Of a DNA stretch of 38,429 nucleotides, positions 27,937 to 36,195 are shown one piece after another. A program made the translations under genes and the position numbers. Position 1 is the stretch's first letter. Each line of letters opens with the position of its first letter. The stretch is from Gemmatimonadota bacterium (GTDB taxonomy: Bacteria > Gemmatimonadota > Gemmatimonadetes > Longimicrobiales > Gaopeijiaceae). Under the pieces are notes generated by a model, which made no database searches, was not told the DNA's origin, and saw only the letters and a list, made by a program, of their open reading frames with translations. The stretch is from contig JAQBXY010000030.1 in assembly GCA_027623325.1 (NCBI GenBank), positions 1 through 38,429 on the forward strand, written 5' to 3'.

Positions 27937-28821
27937 CTACTGGCAACGCTCGTTCTTGCCCTGGAGCATGTGGTCGCCGTTCACGAAGACTCGGCTGTCG
28001 TCGTAGTTGTATTCGAGCGACATCGAGCTTTGTTGGCCGTTGGACCACTGAAGCAGAAGCGTCCCCGTCGCTCCGCCCCCCGTCGCTGACCATCGCCCGC
28101 CGTCCGTGGTCTGAACGGCTCCGCTCGCACCACCTCCGAATCCGCCGCCCTGGCTGTTGTAGTAGAAGACCCCGTTGCTGCACAGCCAGAGCTCCGTGGA
28201 CTCCGTATAACCCGTCGCCGTGTGGTAGCGTGCGAGGTACATCCCTCGGAGAAACGGCTCCCAGAGGTCGCCCGCGCCGGTGGTCTGAACTACGGCCTCC
28301 ACGACGCCCAGACTGAAGGCGAACTGGCGCATCGCCTCCAAGTGCCCGGCAGCGGAGGCGGGTGGCGACAGCAAGATGAACGCCACGGCGAGTCCGCTTT
28401 GGGTAAGGCGGACGTCGACCACTCCAACCATGTCCGCCGGTGCGCCGGTCACAGCGTACCGCGCGCTAAGGTGTCCCGAGGCGACGTTCTCGATCGCTCC
28501 GTTGGGGGTCAGGACGACGCCTCCCCCCAGGTCCATCGAAGTCGACAACTGCAGCCGGGCATCGGCCTCCGTGATCTCGTCCCCGACGACGACCAGATAG
28601 CCATCACCCGCGTCGGGCTCCAGCACGAAGGACTCTCCATCTTGGGAAAGCCCGCCCCGCCATCCGGCGGGGAGCGTCAACCGCAGGCCTGAATCCGGAT
28701 CGCTGATCTGTTCGCCCCCGGAATAGACTCGGCCCGGCTCGATCTGGGCTCGGACCGGTACCGCCGATAGGGCGAGCAGCGCTACCAACATCCAATTCGC
28801 GGTCCCGCGGTTGGGCCTCAT
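27937..28821 (-). CDS. secreted protein of unknown function
   Basis: Two ATGs six bases apart (28827, 28821) follow GGAGG. Only the second has proper spacing (6 bases), so 28821 is chosen, giving 294 aa. A signal peptide (WMLVALLALSAVPVRAQ) is clear. Residues about 35-165 resemble a PsbP/DUF1795-like fold (SGLRLTLPAGWRGG, GDGYLVVVGDEI, AVTGAPADMVGVVDVRL). The C-terminal half has a second module, LWLCSNGVFYYNSQGGGF, then GGRWSATGGGATGTLLLQWSNG and VFVNGDHMLQG, ending NERCQ. Its LC..G.F.Y and G.W pattern is that of small lipocalin-like beta-barrel modules in secreted proteins of several phyla. I do not recognise a named family. It is divergent from the broken gene at 29013. Confidence 0.8.
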   Translation of the reverse strand: MRPNRGTANWMLVALLALSAVPVRAQIEPGRVYSGGEQISDPDSGLRLTLPAGWRGGLSQDGESFVLEPDAGDGYLVVVGDEITEADARLQLSTSMDLGGGVVLTPNGAIENVASGHLSARYAVTGAPADMVGVVDVRLTQSGLAVAFILLSPPASAAGHLEAMRQFAFSLGVVEAVVQTTGAGDLWEPFLRGMYLARYHTATGYTESTELWLCSNGVFYYNSQGGGFGGGASGAVQTTDGGRWSATGGGATGTLLLQWSNGQQSSMSLEYNYDDSRVFVNGDHMLQGKNERCQ

Positions 28822-28873
28822 CCTCATCCTCCGAGGGTCTCGAGGAGCGTGCACGGCAGACCCAAGGTACGAT

Positions 28874-28901
28874 CCACGGCGTTCAAGGTGCAAAGCCGTG
28901 G
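28874..28901. repeat. hairpin in the leader of the secreted unknown protein
   Basis: CCACGGC (28874-28880) pairs with GCCGTGG (28895-28901) around a 14-base loop, in the divergent region 28822-29012. On the minus strand it would lie in the 5' leader, about 50 bases before the start at 28821. No known riboswitch is recognised. Confidence 0.3.
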
Positions 28902-29012
28902 AGGGGCCGGCTTGCGGAGGAACCCTCTGAGCGACATTTCTGAGCAACATCGTCCTCCTGCGGGCAGAGGCGTGGGAGGACTACCCATGAGGCCAAGAAA
29001 AGGAGTCCGGTC

Positions 29013-29188
29013 ATGTTCATGGTACGCGAAGTCCTCAATTGCAAACCCGGAAAGGTTGGCCAACTGGCTAAGAAATTCCGAGAGCTCTGCGGACTCATGG
29101 GGGAGATGAGCGAGCCCAGGCGATCATGTCCGGCAATCAGGGCCTGATCGAGCGCGGCGCAAGGGAGATCTACAAGGTGGCGTCCTGA
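29013..29188 (+). pseudogene. small NIPSNAP/ABM-like gene with an internal deletion and frameshift
   Basis: AGGAG (29001-29005) stands 7 bases before an ATG at 29013. The frame reads MFMVREVLNCKPGKVGQLAK and on to FRELCGLMGEM, then leaves the expected sequence and stops at 29145-29147 after 44 codons. From about 29110 the +1 frame reads ERAQAIMSGNQGLIERGAREIYKVAS with a TGA at 29186-29188. That reads as the natural C-terminus of the same kind of roughly 100-residue dimeric alpha/beta-barrel (NIPSNAP-like) protein as I remember it. About 50 codons of the middle are missing, with a frame change at the joint. The gene is thus non-functional, or encodes only a 44-residue stub. Confidence 0.7.
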
Positions 29189-29360
29189 TCAAGAGTCCAA
29201 ACGGTTCATGCGAGATCGAAGAATCGAGGAAGTGCTCCGACACCTGCACCCGCCGGTCGGAGTCTTCCCCGACGTCTCCCCGCACGGGAGCCTCGTAGGC
29301 ACCGAAGTATCGGGGGGAGATCGGGTGGCCAAGCGACCGCAACGCCGAGGGGTGCCCGAA

Positions 29361-30575
29361 ATGAGCCCGATTGCCGCGATTCCCGACTCCGTCCTGTCCA
29401 CCGAGATGCTAGAGCGCTTCCGCGCACGGGCTGGAGGCTATGATCGGGACAACGCGCTCTTCCACGAAGACTTCGAGGAATTGCGCGAGTCGGGATATCT
29501 GAAGTTGTGCGTGCCCGAGGAGCTCGGGGGCATGGGCGCGACGCTCCCGCGGGTGGCCGCCGAACAGCGCCGGCTCGCGTATCACGCGCCGGCGACTGCC
29601 TTGGCGACCAACATGCACTTCTACTGGACGGGGGTGGCGGCGGATCTCGAGCGGGCGGGAGATTCCACCTGCGCCTGGATGCTGAAAGAGGCTGCCGAGG
29701 GCGGTGTCTTCGCGGCCGGCCACGGGGAGCGCGGAAACGATATGCCGCTCCTCCTTTCCACCACGACCGCCGAGCCCGTCGAGGGTGGCTATCGCCTGAC
29801 GGGTCATAAGGGCTTCGGAAGCCTCACGCCGGTTTGGACTCGGCTCGGACTGCACGCGATGGATGCGTCGGACCCCGCGGCGCCGAAAATCGTGCACGCG
29901 TTCATGAAGCGTGACACCGAGGGCTATCGGATCGAGGAGACCTGGGACGCCCTCGGCATGCGTGCGACGCGCAGCGACGACACGATTCTCGAGGGGGCCT
30001 TCATCCCCACGGAGGACGTCGCGTACGTGCTGCCGGCTGGCGGTGCCGGCATGAACCTCTTCGTGCTCGGGATCTTCGCCTGGGCCGAGACGACGTTCTC
30101 CAGCATCTACCTGGGGTTGGCGGAACGGGCGAAGGACATCGCCGCCGAGCGCATCAGCAGCAAGTCGTCGATGGCAATCGCCAGTGGCGCCTACAAGCAT
30201 CATCCGGAGTACCAGCACACGTTCGCCGAGATGATGATGGATCTCGACGCGGGCGCGGCTCTGGTGGAGCGCTACGCCGCCGAGTGGGACGCCGAGATCG
30301 GCGACGCGGGCAACTGGGAGCCCGAGCGGCCCTTCAAGTTCGCGTGGCGCTCGGTGAGCATGAAGCACCAAGCGACGCATGCCGCGTTCCGGGTCGTCGA
30401 TCGCGCGATCGATCTCGTCGGCGGCTTCGGCGTGTCGCGTGGGGGTGAGCTCGAGCGCCTCTTTCGGGACGCCCGTATGGGTCGGCTACACCCGGGAAAC
30501 TTCGCGCTCGTTCACGAGCTCATCGCCAAGGTAAACCTGGGGATCGATCTGGACGCGCCCCCGCGCTGGGGCTGA
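29361..30575 (+). CDS. acyl-CoA dehydrogenase family protein
   Basis: The ATG at 29361 follows GAGGGG at 9 bases and gives 404 aa. A longer frame upstream lacks family similarity. Order: N-terminal helical domain (FHEDFEELRESGYLKLCVPEELGG), middle beta domain with flavin-contact motifs (VFAAGHGERGNDM, YRLTGHKGFGSL, WDALGMRATRSDDTILEGAFIP) and C-terminal helical domain ending VDRAIDLVGGFGVSRGGELERLF, then RDARMGRLHPGN. These fit the COG1960 FAD-dependent dehydrogenases. The substrate acyl group cannot be read, and some relatives are flavin monooxygenases (DszC-like) rather than beta-oxidation enzymes. No other beta-oxidation gene is adjacent. A paired inverted repeat follows its stop. Confidence 0.9.
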   Translation: MSPIAAIPDSVLSTEMLERFRARAGGYDRDNALFHEDFEELRESGYLKLCVPEELGGMGATLPRVAAEQRRLAYHAPATALATNMHFYWTGVAADLERAGDSTCAWMLKEAAEGGVFAAGHGERGNDMPLLLSTTTAEPVEGGYRLTGHKGFGSLTPVWTRLGLHAMDASDPAAPKIVHAFMKRDTEGYRIEETWDALGMRATRSDDTILEGAFIPTEDVAYVLPAGGAGMNLFVLGIFAWAETTFSSIYLGLAERAKDIAAERISSKSSMAIASGAYKHHPEYQHTFAEMMMDLDAGAALVERYAAEWDAEIGDAGNWEPERPFKFAWRSVSMKHQATHAAFRVVDRAIDLVGGFGVSRGGELERLFRDARMGRLHPGNFALVHELIAKVNLGIDLDAPPRWG

Positions 30576-30577
30576 GC

Positions 30578-30614
30578 CTTCGGGTCAGCCGCCGCCGTTG
30601 GCCGTGACCCGAAG
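30578..30614. terminator. 10-bp perfect hairpin after the acyl-CoA dehydrogenase gene
   Basis: CTTCGGGTCA and TGACCCGAAG are separated by 17 bases, starting 3 bases after the stop codon. There is no T-run, so it is either a factor-aided terminator or a 3' stabiliser. Its right arm overlaps the left arm of a second repeat that reaches 30688. Confidence 0.5.
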
Positions 30615-30779
30615 CCCCGGATGCGGAGTGCGGGCGCCTCGTGCGGACCGAGACCTGGCTCGAGAGCGCGCGCGCCGCATCCGGGCTTAGTAGGTCGGCA
30701 TGACCACCGCCGATCCCGTCGAACGCCTGACCAAGGCGACTGTGCACCTCAGGCGCGCGTTGCGAAGCGCCTGGCGACC

Positions 30780-30808
30780 TTGCACGCCGGGTTCGGGGAG
30801 CCTATACA
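30780..30808 (+). promoter_or_regulatory. candidate sigma70-type promoter for the aminotransferase-fold gene
   Basis: TTGCAC (30780-30785) and TATACA (30803-30808) are separated by exactly 17 bases, each with two mismatches or fewer to the consensus. The expected transcript start is about 88 bases before the ATG at 30903. The match could arise by chance and has not been tested. Confidence 0.4.
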
Positions 30809-30902
30809 AACGAACTCACGGCCGACTGCGACCGTTCGCCGGCGGGCCCGCTCCTGCGCGATTCGGGCGCGGTGCCGGCTCATCCCTGACCGGAGGAACC
30901 CC

Positions 30903-32141
30903 ATGACGTGGAACCGTCGAACCTTCCTCAAGGCCACCGGGGCGGCCGGCCTGGCAGCCTCGACCGTCGGCCTGGACCCGTCGCGGGTCGAAGCCGCTCC
31001 GAACCGGAGCGTGGCCAGGAGCGACGATCCGCTCGGTATCCGACACCAGTTCCCGGTCACCCGGGAGCTGGCGTACCTGAATACCGCCTCTATGGGCCCG
31101 ATCCCGGTGCCCGTTCGCGACGCGCTGGCTGCCTACGCGGAGGAGCGGATGATGTATCGAGATCCGGGAAGCCTGCGGCGGTCGCTCGATCGTGCCCGGG
31201 CACGTTTCGCCGGCCTGTTCGGTGCGGACACGGACGAGATCGCGCTCCTGTACTCCACGAGTGACGGAGAGAATCTGGTCGCCAACGCGATCGACTGGCG
31301 GCCCGGTGACAACGTCGTTATCGACGAGCTCCACTTCACCACCGCCTTCGTGGTCTTTCGCGAGCTCGAAAAGCGTGCGGGGATCGAACTCCGCATCGTC
31401 CCGTCCGTGGAGGGCAGGGCGAGGCCCGAGGACTACGAGGCCCGTACGGACGCGCGCACGCGGCTCATCAGCGTGGCCTGGGTCTCGAATCGGAACGGCC
31501 TTCGTCACGACCTGCCGACGCTGGCGGAGATCGCGCACGCCCGCGGGGGCTACCTGTTCGCGGATGGCATCCAGGCCTTCGGGACGTTCCCGACCGACCT
31601 GCACGCCGAGGGCGTCGACTTCGCCTGTGGCAACGGCTACAAGTGGCTCTTCGCGGACTACGGCTGCTCGCCGTTCTACGTCCGCAGGGAACACCTGGAG
31701 TGGCTGAGCCCCGATCGGTTCGGTCATGGGCAGGTGGCAGGCGCCATGTCCGACCATCGCTACACGCTGCAGCCGGACGCGAGGAAATTCGAGTATGCGA
31801 ACGCGTCGCACGCGGCCGTTGCCGCCATGGACGCCTCGCTCGGGTTCATCGGGGAGGTCGGCCTCGAGCGCATCGCGCAGCACACGCAGGGGCTTGCGGC
31901 CGACCTACGCAGCGAACTGGCAGGCATGGGCATGGACCTCTTCACGCCGGCCGACAATCCATCGCCGATCGTGAGCTTCTACCACGGCCTCGATCCGGAG
32001 ACGTTGGCCGCGGCGCTCGCCGACGACGGCGTGCGGTTCACCTTCCAGGAGGAGGGCCGACTCATGCGGACCGCGATCGCGATGTTCAACAATCGCGAGG
32101 ACATCGACCGGCTCTTGGCGGTAGTCGCCCGGATGGTGTGA
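30903..32141 (+). CDS. Tat-signal class V aminotransferase-fold PLP enzyme
   Basis: GGAGG (30892-30896) lies 6 bases before the ATG at 30903. The product is 412 aa. The N-terminus is a Tat signal (N-R5-R6-T-F-L-K followed by ATGAAGLAAS). The mature part opens with AYLNTASMGPIP, as in isopenicillin N epimerase and cysteine desulfurase-like proteins. It then has STSDGENLVANAI (phosphate-binding turn), VAWVSNRNGLRHDL, the PLP-contacting D221 in LFADGIQAFG and the Schiff-base K247 in GNGYKWLF. These are all key residues, so an active PLP enzyme is expected. Tat export of a prefolded PLP protein makes biochemical sense, but the substrate in the periplasm is unknown. Confidence 0.92.
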   Translation: MTWNRRTFLKATGAAGLAASTVGLDPSRVEAAPNRSVARSDDPLGIRHQFPVTRELAYLNTASMGPIPVPVRDALAAYAEERMMYRDPGSLRRSLDRARARFAGLFGADTDEIALLYSTSDGENLVANAIDWRPGDNVVIDELHFTTAFVVFRELEKRAGIELRIVPSVEGRARPEDYEARTDARTRLISVAWVSNRNGLRHDLPTLAEIAHARGGYLFADGIQAFGTFPTDLHAEGVDFACGNGYKWLFADYGCSPFYVRREHLEWLSPDRFGHGQVAGAMSDHRYTLQPDARKFEYANASHAAVAAMDASLGFIGEVGLERIAQHTQGLAADLRSELAGMGMDLFTPADNPSPIVSFYHGLDPETLAAALADDGVRFTFQEEGRLMRTAIAMFNNREDIDRLLAVVARMV

Positions 32142-32335
32142 GACGGGGCCTCCGCCACATGTGAGGCGGTCGGCCGCAGAACGAGGCGGGCCAGCTCGTA
32201 CGTCGCCCCTTCTCCTCACCGTAGCTACGGCTACGCTTCGGACACCGGACATTCGTGAAGCACGCCGAGGCCCCCCGTGCCCGTCGCGCGTGACCGCTTG
32301 CCCCGGCGGACATCGGCCGGGCATCTTTTGCGCCC

Positions 32336-35005
32336 ATGGCTGAAACCCTTCCCAGGCTGAACGCCGCGCTGGACGGCCGCTACCGCATCGAGCGGATCAT
32401 CGGCCAGGGCGGCATGGCCACGGTCTACCTCGCGCACGACGACAAGCACGACCGCCCCGTCGCGCTCAAGATCCTGCGTCCGGACCTCGCGGCGGTCATG
32501 GGCGCCGAGCGCTTCCTGTCCGAGATCAAGACGACGGCGAACCTGCAACATCCGCACATCCTGCCGCTGCACGACTCGGGTAACGCCGACGGTTTCCTCT
32601 TCTACGTGATGCCGTTCGTCGAGGGCGAGAGCCTGCGCGCGCTGCTCGACCGCGAGAAGCAACTCGGTATCGACGAGGCGCTCAGGATCGCCAAACAGGT
32701 CGGGAGCGCGCTCGACTACGCACATCGTCACGGGGTGATCCACCGCGACATCAAGCCCGAGAACGTGCTCATGCACGACGGGCAGCCGCTGGTGGCCGAC
32801 TTCGGCATCGCGCTCGCGGTGACCGCGGCCGGCGCGGGCCGGCTCACCGAGACGGGTCTCAGCCTGGGCACGCCGTACTACATGAGCCCCGAGCAGGCGA
32901 CGGCCGACCGCACCCCGGGCCCTCAGAGCGACGTCTACTCGCTGGGGTGCATGCTCTACGAGATGCTCGTCGGCGATCCGCCGCACACGGGCTCGAGCGC
33001 ACAGGCCGTGCTGGCGAAGATCCTCACCGAGCGGCCGCGCTCGGTCACCGAGCTGCGCGAGACCGTGCCGCCGCACGTGGGCGCTGCGGTGGCCAAGGCG
33101 CTCGAGCGGCTGCCCGCCGACCGCTTCGAGACGGCCGGTGCGCTCATCAAGGCGCTCGACGATTCGGGCTTCACCCACACGGCCGTGGCGCGGACGGCGA
33201 CGGCGGCGGCGCAACCCGCACCGACGAAGCCGACCAAGCGCTGGCAGTCCGCTCTGCCGTGGGGCATCGCGGCGGTCGCGACGGGTGTCGCTTTGTGGGC
33301 GCTCGGGAGCGAGCCCCCCGCAGGGCTCGTCACGCGCGTGAACCTGACGACGCCCGAGGGCCAGGAGTTCTCCGAGAGAGGGGTACCCGCTAATCTGAAC
33401 AACACCGCGCTGAGCCCGGACGGGTCGCAACTCGTCTACCTCGGGCCGCCGAGCCCAGGCGCGGCGCCCGGGGCGAGGGCTCAGCTGTGGCGAAGGCGGC
33501 TCGACGAACTCTCGGCGACGCCGATCGCGGGCACCGAAAACGTCGTCCAGCCGAACTTCTCGAGGACCGGCGAGTCGCTCTCGTTCTCCAGCATCGGCGC
33601 CGCAGCCGGCTCGCTCGGCGTCATCCCGGCGGAGGGTGGGACGCCGGTGTGGGTGGCCGGTGGCACCTCCTACAACGCGTGGGGCGACGACGGCGCGATC
33701 TACTTCCGCGTCGAGGGCAGCATCATGAGGTGGATCCCGGGAGAGGCCGAAGCCGCAGCCGTCGCGCCCATCGACCGGAACGCAGCGGTCTTCGATGTCC
33801 TCCCGGGCAGCAACGCCGTGCTGCTGTCCGATCCCTCGTCCATGTTCGTGGTGGATCTCGCCTCGGGCGAGCTCCGCGACCTCGGTGACGGGACGCGCCC
33901 CAAGTACCTGAGCTCGGGGCACATCGTGTACATGCGCGTGGACGACAACGCGTTGCTGGTGCAGCCCTTCGACCTGAAATCGCTCGCGACGAAGGGACCC
34001 GCGGTGTCGACGTCGGCGGTCGTGCAGAGCGGGGGCCGTATCGGGGGGGAGTACACGCTATCGGCTGAAGGGAGCCTCGTGTACGCCATGGGAGGGGCCG
34101 GAGCAGGGGAGCAGCTGATCTGGGTCGACCGCAACGGCCTCCGGGAGGTCATCGAGTGGATCGAACCGGCACCCTACGATGGGATCGCCCTGTCCCCGTC
34201 GGGAGACCGGGTCGCGGCGGGCTGGGGCGGCGGGGCCTCGGCGCAGGGCGGCACCGACATCTGGACTTTCGACCTCGTTGAGCGCGCCCGCCTGCCTCTC
34301 ACCCGGGACGGCAGCAGCGCCCGCCCACAGTGGCACCCGTCGGGGGACCGGATCTCGTTCAACCGATCCGACTCCACCGGCAACGCCGTGTGGTCGGTGG
34401 CCACGGACGGCTCGGGACAGTTGGAGCGCATCGTCGAGCTGCCGCCCAGCGGGCCTGCGGACGCGTGGTGGAGCTCGGAAGGGAGAGAACTGCTCTTGCG
34501 CCAACAGGGTGTGTCGATGCGCAGCCTCTTCCGCTTCGTCCCAGGCGAGCACGACGAGGCCCAGCCGTGGCTCGATCGAGCGTTCAACGAACGGAATCCG
34601 GCTCCATCCCCGGACGGCAACTGGCTCCTGTACACCTCGGATCAGTCCGGCCGCGACGAGGTCTACGCGCAGCCGTACCCGGACGGTGGCGCCGTCACGC
34701 CCGTATCCATCGAGGGCGGCTACTCGGCGCTGTGGTCCCGGGACGGGAGCGAGGTCTTCTTCCTCGGCCTGGACGGGTACATGTGGAGCGCTTCGGTGAC
34801 GTTCGACGCGACGCGCTTCATGGTCGACTCGAGGGAGCGTCTCTTCGAGGTCGGCGGGTTGGCCAACGAACTGCAGCGACGCATGCACGACGTCGCGCAG
34901 GACGGCCGCTTCCTCTTCACCACGCAGGGCGAGGTCCAGGCGCAGAGTCAGCTCGTTCTGGTGCGCAACTGGGTGCAGGAGGTCACGGGGCGGAGCCCGC
35001 GATAA
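32336..35005 (+). CDS. membrane Ser/Thr protein kinase with an extracytoplasmic TolB-like propeller
   Basis: This encodes 889 aa. The N-terminal kinase has GQGGMATVYLAHD (23-35), the Mg-ATP Lys K45 in VALKIL, catalytic HRDIKPEN (D138), DFG (155-157) and GTPYYMSPEQ. One membrane helix (LPWGIAAVATGVALWAL, about 307-323) separates it from a C-terminal domain of about 560 residues. That domain has repeated propeller turns (ALSPDGSQLVYL, ALSPSGDRVAAGW, QWHPSGDRISFN, APSPDGNWLLYTS, LWSRDGSEVFFLG). The layout suggests a sensor propeller outside that controls the kinase inside. It is a common expanded family in Gemmatimonadota. The start has no strong ribosome site. Interval 32142-32335 carries only a short CCGCC/GGCGG hairpin. 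Confidence 0.94.
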   Translation: MAETLPRLNAALDGRYRIERIIGQGGMATVYLAHDDKHDRPVALKILRPDLAAVMGAERFLSEIKTTANLQHPHILPLHDSGNADGFLFYVMPFVEGESLRALLDREKQLGIDEALRIAKQVGSALDYAHRHGVIHRDIKPENVLMHDGQPLVADFGIALAVTAAGAGRLTETGLSLGTPYYMSPEQATADRTPGPQSDVYSLGCMLYEMLVGDPPHTGSSAQAVLAKILTERPRSVTELRETVPPHVGAAVAKALERLPADRFETAGALIKALDDSGFTHTAVARTATAAAQPAPTKPTKRWQSALPWGIAAVATGVALWALGSEPPAGLVTRVNLTTPEGQEFSERGVPANLNNTALSPDGSQLVYLGPPSPGAAPGARAQLWRRRLDELSATPIAGTENVVQPNFSRTGESLSFSSIGAAAGSLGVIPAEGGTPVWVAGGTSYNAWGDDGAIYFRVEGSIMRWIPGEAEAAAVAPIDRNAAVFDVLPGSNAVLLSDPSSMFVVDLASGELRDLGDGTRPKYLSSGHIVYMRVDDNALLVQPFDLKSLATKGPAVSTSAVVQSGGRIGGEYTLSAEGSLVYAMGGAGAGEQLIWVDRNGLREVIEWIEPAPYDGIALSPSGDRVAAGWGGGASAQGGTDIWTFDLVERARLPLTRDGSSARPQWHPSGDRISFNRSDSTGNAVWSVATDGSGQLERIVELPPSGPADAWWSSEGRELLLRQQGVSMRSLFRFVPGEHDEAQPWLDRAFNERNPAPSPDGNWLLYTSDQSGRDEVYAQPYPDGGAVTPVSIEGGYSALWSRDGSEVFFLGLDGYMWSASVTFDATRFMVDSRERLFEVGGLANELQRRMHDVAQDGRFLFTTQGEVQAQSQLVLVRNWVQEVTGRSPR

Positions 35006-35024
35006 GGGGCGGCGATGAAGCCCC
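35006..35024 (+). terminator. weak hairpin after the kinase gene
   Basis: GGGGC (35006-35010) pairs with GCCCC (35020-35024) directly after the stop codon. The stem is only 5 bp and has no T-run, so termination here is uncertain. Confidence 0.25.
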
Positions 35025-35120
35025 GCGGAGTAGACGGACGTCGAGACGGGGGCAAGCCCGACTGGCCGTTTCGCTCCAGCACCGTAGAATCAGCCGCTCC
35101 CCCCCCACCCCAAGGCTACC

Positions 35121-36158
35121 GTGTCCAAGCGCCTCACTGTTCTCGTCCTTTTCGGCCTCCTCGCGGTGCGACCGATTGCCGCGCAGGAGCAGCACTTCGC
35201 GGACCTGGGCACGTGCACCCTGGAAAGTGGAGCCGTGCTCGAGGAGTGCCGCATCGGCTACCGAACCATCGGCGCGTTGAGTGCCGACGGAAGCAACGCG
35301 ATCCTCGTCCCTTCGTGGTACGGGGGAAGCACGGCGAACTGGCTCGAGCTGCAGGCCGCGCTCCTGGGTGAAGATCACGACTACCTCGTGATCCTTGTCG
35401 ACGCACTGGCGAACGGGGTCTCGGTCTCACCGTCGAACAGCGTCGCACAGCCGGGAAGCGCGTTCCCGGACATCACGACGCGGGACATGGTCCACACCCA
35501 GTACAGACTCGCCACCGAAGTTCTGGGCCTCGAGCGACTGCATGCGGTCATGGGCATCTCCATGGGTGGCATGCAGACTTTCGAGTGGGCCGTCCTCTAC
35601 CCGGACTTCATGGAGAAGCTGGTCCCCATCGCGGGATCGCCCCGCCTGGCAGGGCACGACGTGGCGCTCTGGGAGTCTTACAAGCGACTGCTCTCGTGGG
35701 GTGTCGCCTGCCAATGCGACGAGGCGGCGGAGGCGATGTCGGCCCTGATGCTGCTGAACAGCACGACGAGCGATCAGGCTGGCGTCGACCTCCCCGGCGA
35801 CTCGGTCCGGGCGAGAGTCGCACGTTCGTCGACCAACCGCATGCAGGCGGGCTCGGCCATGAACCTGATTCGGCAGGCCGACGCAATGATCGCCACGGAC
35901 GCGGCCCGCTCGTTCACTGGCGACTGGGCTGCGGCGGCCGGCGCCGTCCGGGCCGAAATGCTGATCATCGTGGGGGCCAGCGACCACGTGGTCACGCCCG
36001 GCGCCGCCATCGAGTTCGGCCGGCACCTGGGCGACCGGGCCACGACCATCGTCTTCGAAAACGACTGCGGCCACAACATTCCCGGGTGCGAGATGTTCCG
36101 GTCGCGTAGCCTGATCCGGGAGTTCCTACGGGCCGCACCACGGCCCGGCTCTAGTTGA
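35121..36158 (+). CDS. secreted alpha/beta hydrolase of the homoserine O-acetyltransferase (MetX-like) fold
   Basis: A GTG start gives 345 aa with a signal peptide (LTVLVLFGLLAVRPIAAQ). The fold and motifs follow MetX: CRIGYRTIGAL near the start, LVPSWYGGSTANW in the oxyanion region, TTRDMVHTQYRLATEVLGL, and nucleophile S147 in GISMGGMQ followed by FEWAVLYPD. D288 is in VGASDHVVTP and H318 in NDCGHNIPG. Cytosolic MetX uses acetyl-CoA and homoserine. A secreted copy would not meet acetyl-CoA, so it more likely hydrolyses esters, which relatives of this fold are known to do. It should not be counted as the methionine pathway enzyme. Neighbours give no pathway. Confidence 0.87.
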   Translation: MSKRLTVLVLFGLLAVRPIAAQEQHFADLGTCTLESGAVLEECRIGYRTIGALSADGSNAILVPSWYGGSTANWLELQAALLGEDHDYLVILVDALANGVSVSPSNSVAQPGSAFPDITTRDMVHTQYRLATEVLGLERLHAVMGISMGGMQTFEWAVLYPDFMEKLVPIAGSPRLAGHDVALWESYKRLLSWGVACQCDEAAEAMSALMLLNSTTSDQAGVDLPGDSVRARVARSSTNRMQAGSAMNLIRQADAMIATDAARSFTGDWAAAAGAVRAEMLIIVGASDHVVTPGAAIEFGRHLGDRATTIVFENDCGHNIPGCEMFRSRSLIREFLRAAPRPGSS

Positions 36159-36195
36159 GGCCGCCTCACGACCCGCTGAGGCCGGCGGGGCCTCA
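36156..36195. terminator. alternating TGAGGC/GCCTCA repeats after the MetX-like gene
   Basis: Starting at the stop codon, TGAGGC (36156-36161) and GCCTCA (36163-36168) are followed by TGAGGCC (36177-36183) and GGCCTCA (36189-36195), the last two forming a perfect 7-bp stem with a 5-base loop. Several hairpins are possible. There is no T-run. Confidence 0.45.

Larger units (their letters stand above)
30576..30902. other. 327-base non-coding interval with strong inverted repeats and a promoter candidate
   Basis: No supportable gene lies here. Open frames through it lack known motifs or ribosome sites. Just after the acyl-CoA dehydrogenase stop, CTTCGGGTCA (30578-30587) pairs with TGACCCGAAG (30605-30614). 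Overlapping it, AAGCCCCGGATGCGG (30612-30626) pairs with CCGCATCCGGGCTT (30675-30688) with a single extra C. A promoter-like pair lies at 30780-30808. Confidence 0.6.

Noticed and set aside
30612-30688. tRNA-like segment with long pairing ends
   Set aside because: The ends pair like an acceptor stem, but there is no T-loop GGTTCGA-type sequence, no anticodon arm and the stem is far too long.
30700-30906. 68-codon frame before the aminotransferase-fold gene
   Set aside because: No ribosome site, no similarity and an Arg/Pro/Gly-rich composition. It overlaps the ribosome site of the next gene.
32231-33922. 563-codon open frame antisense to the kinase
   Set aside because: Its Arg- and His-rich composition and lack of any domain contrast with the intact kinase motifs on the plus strand.
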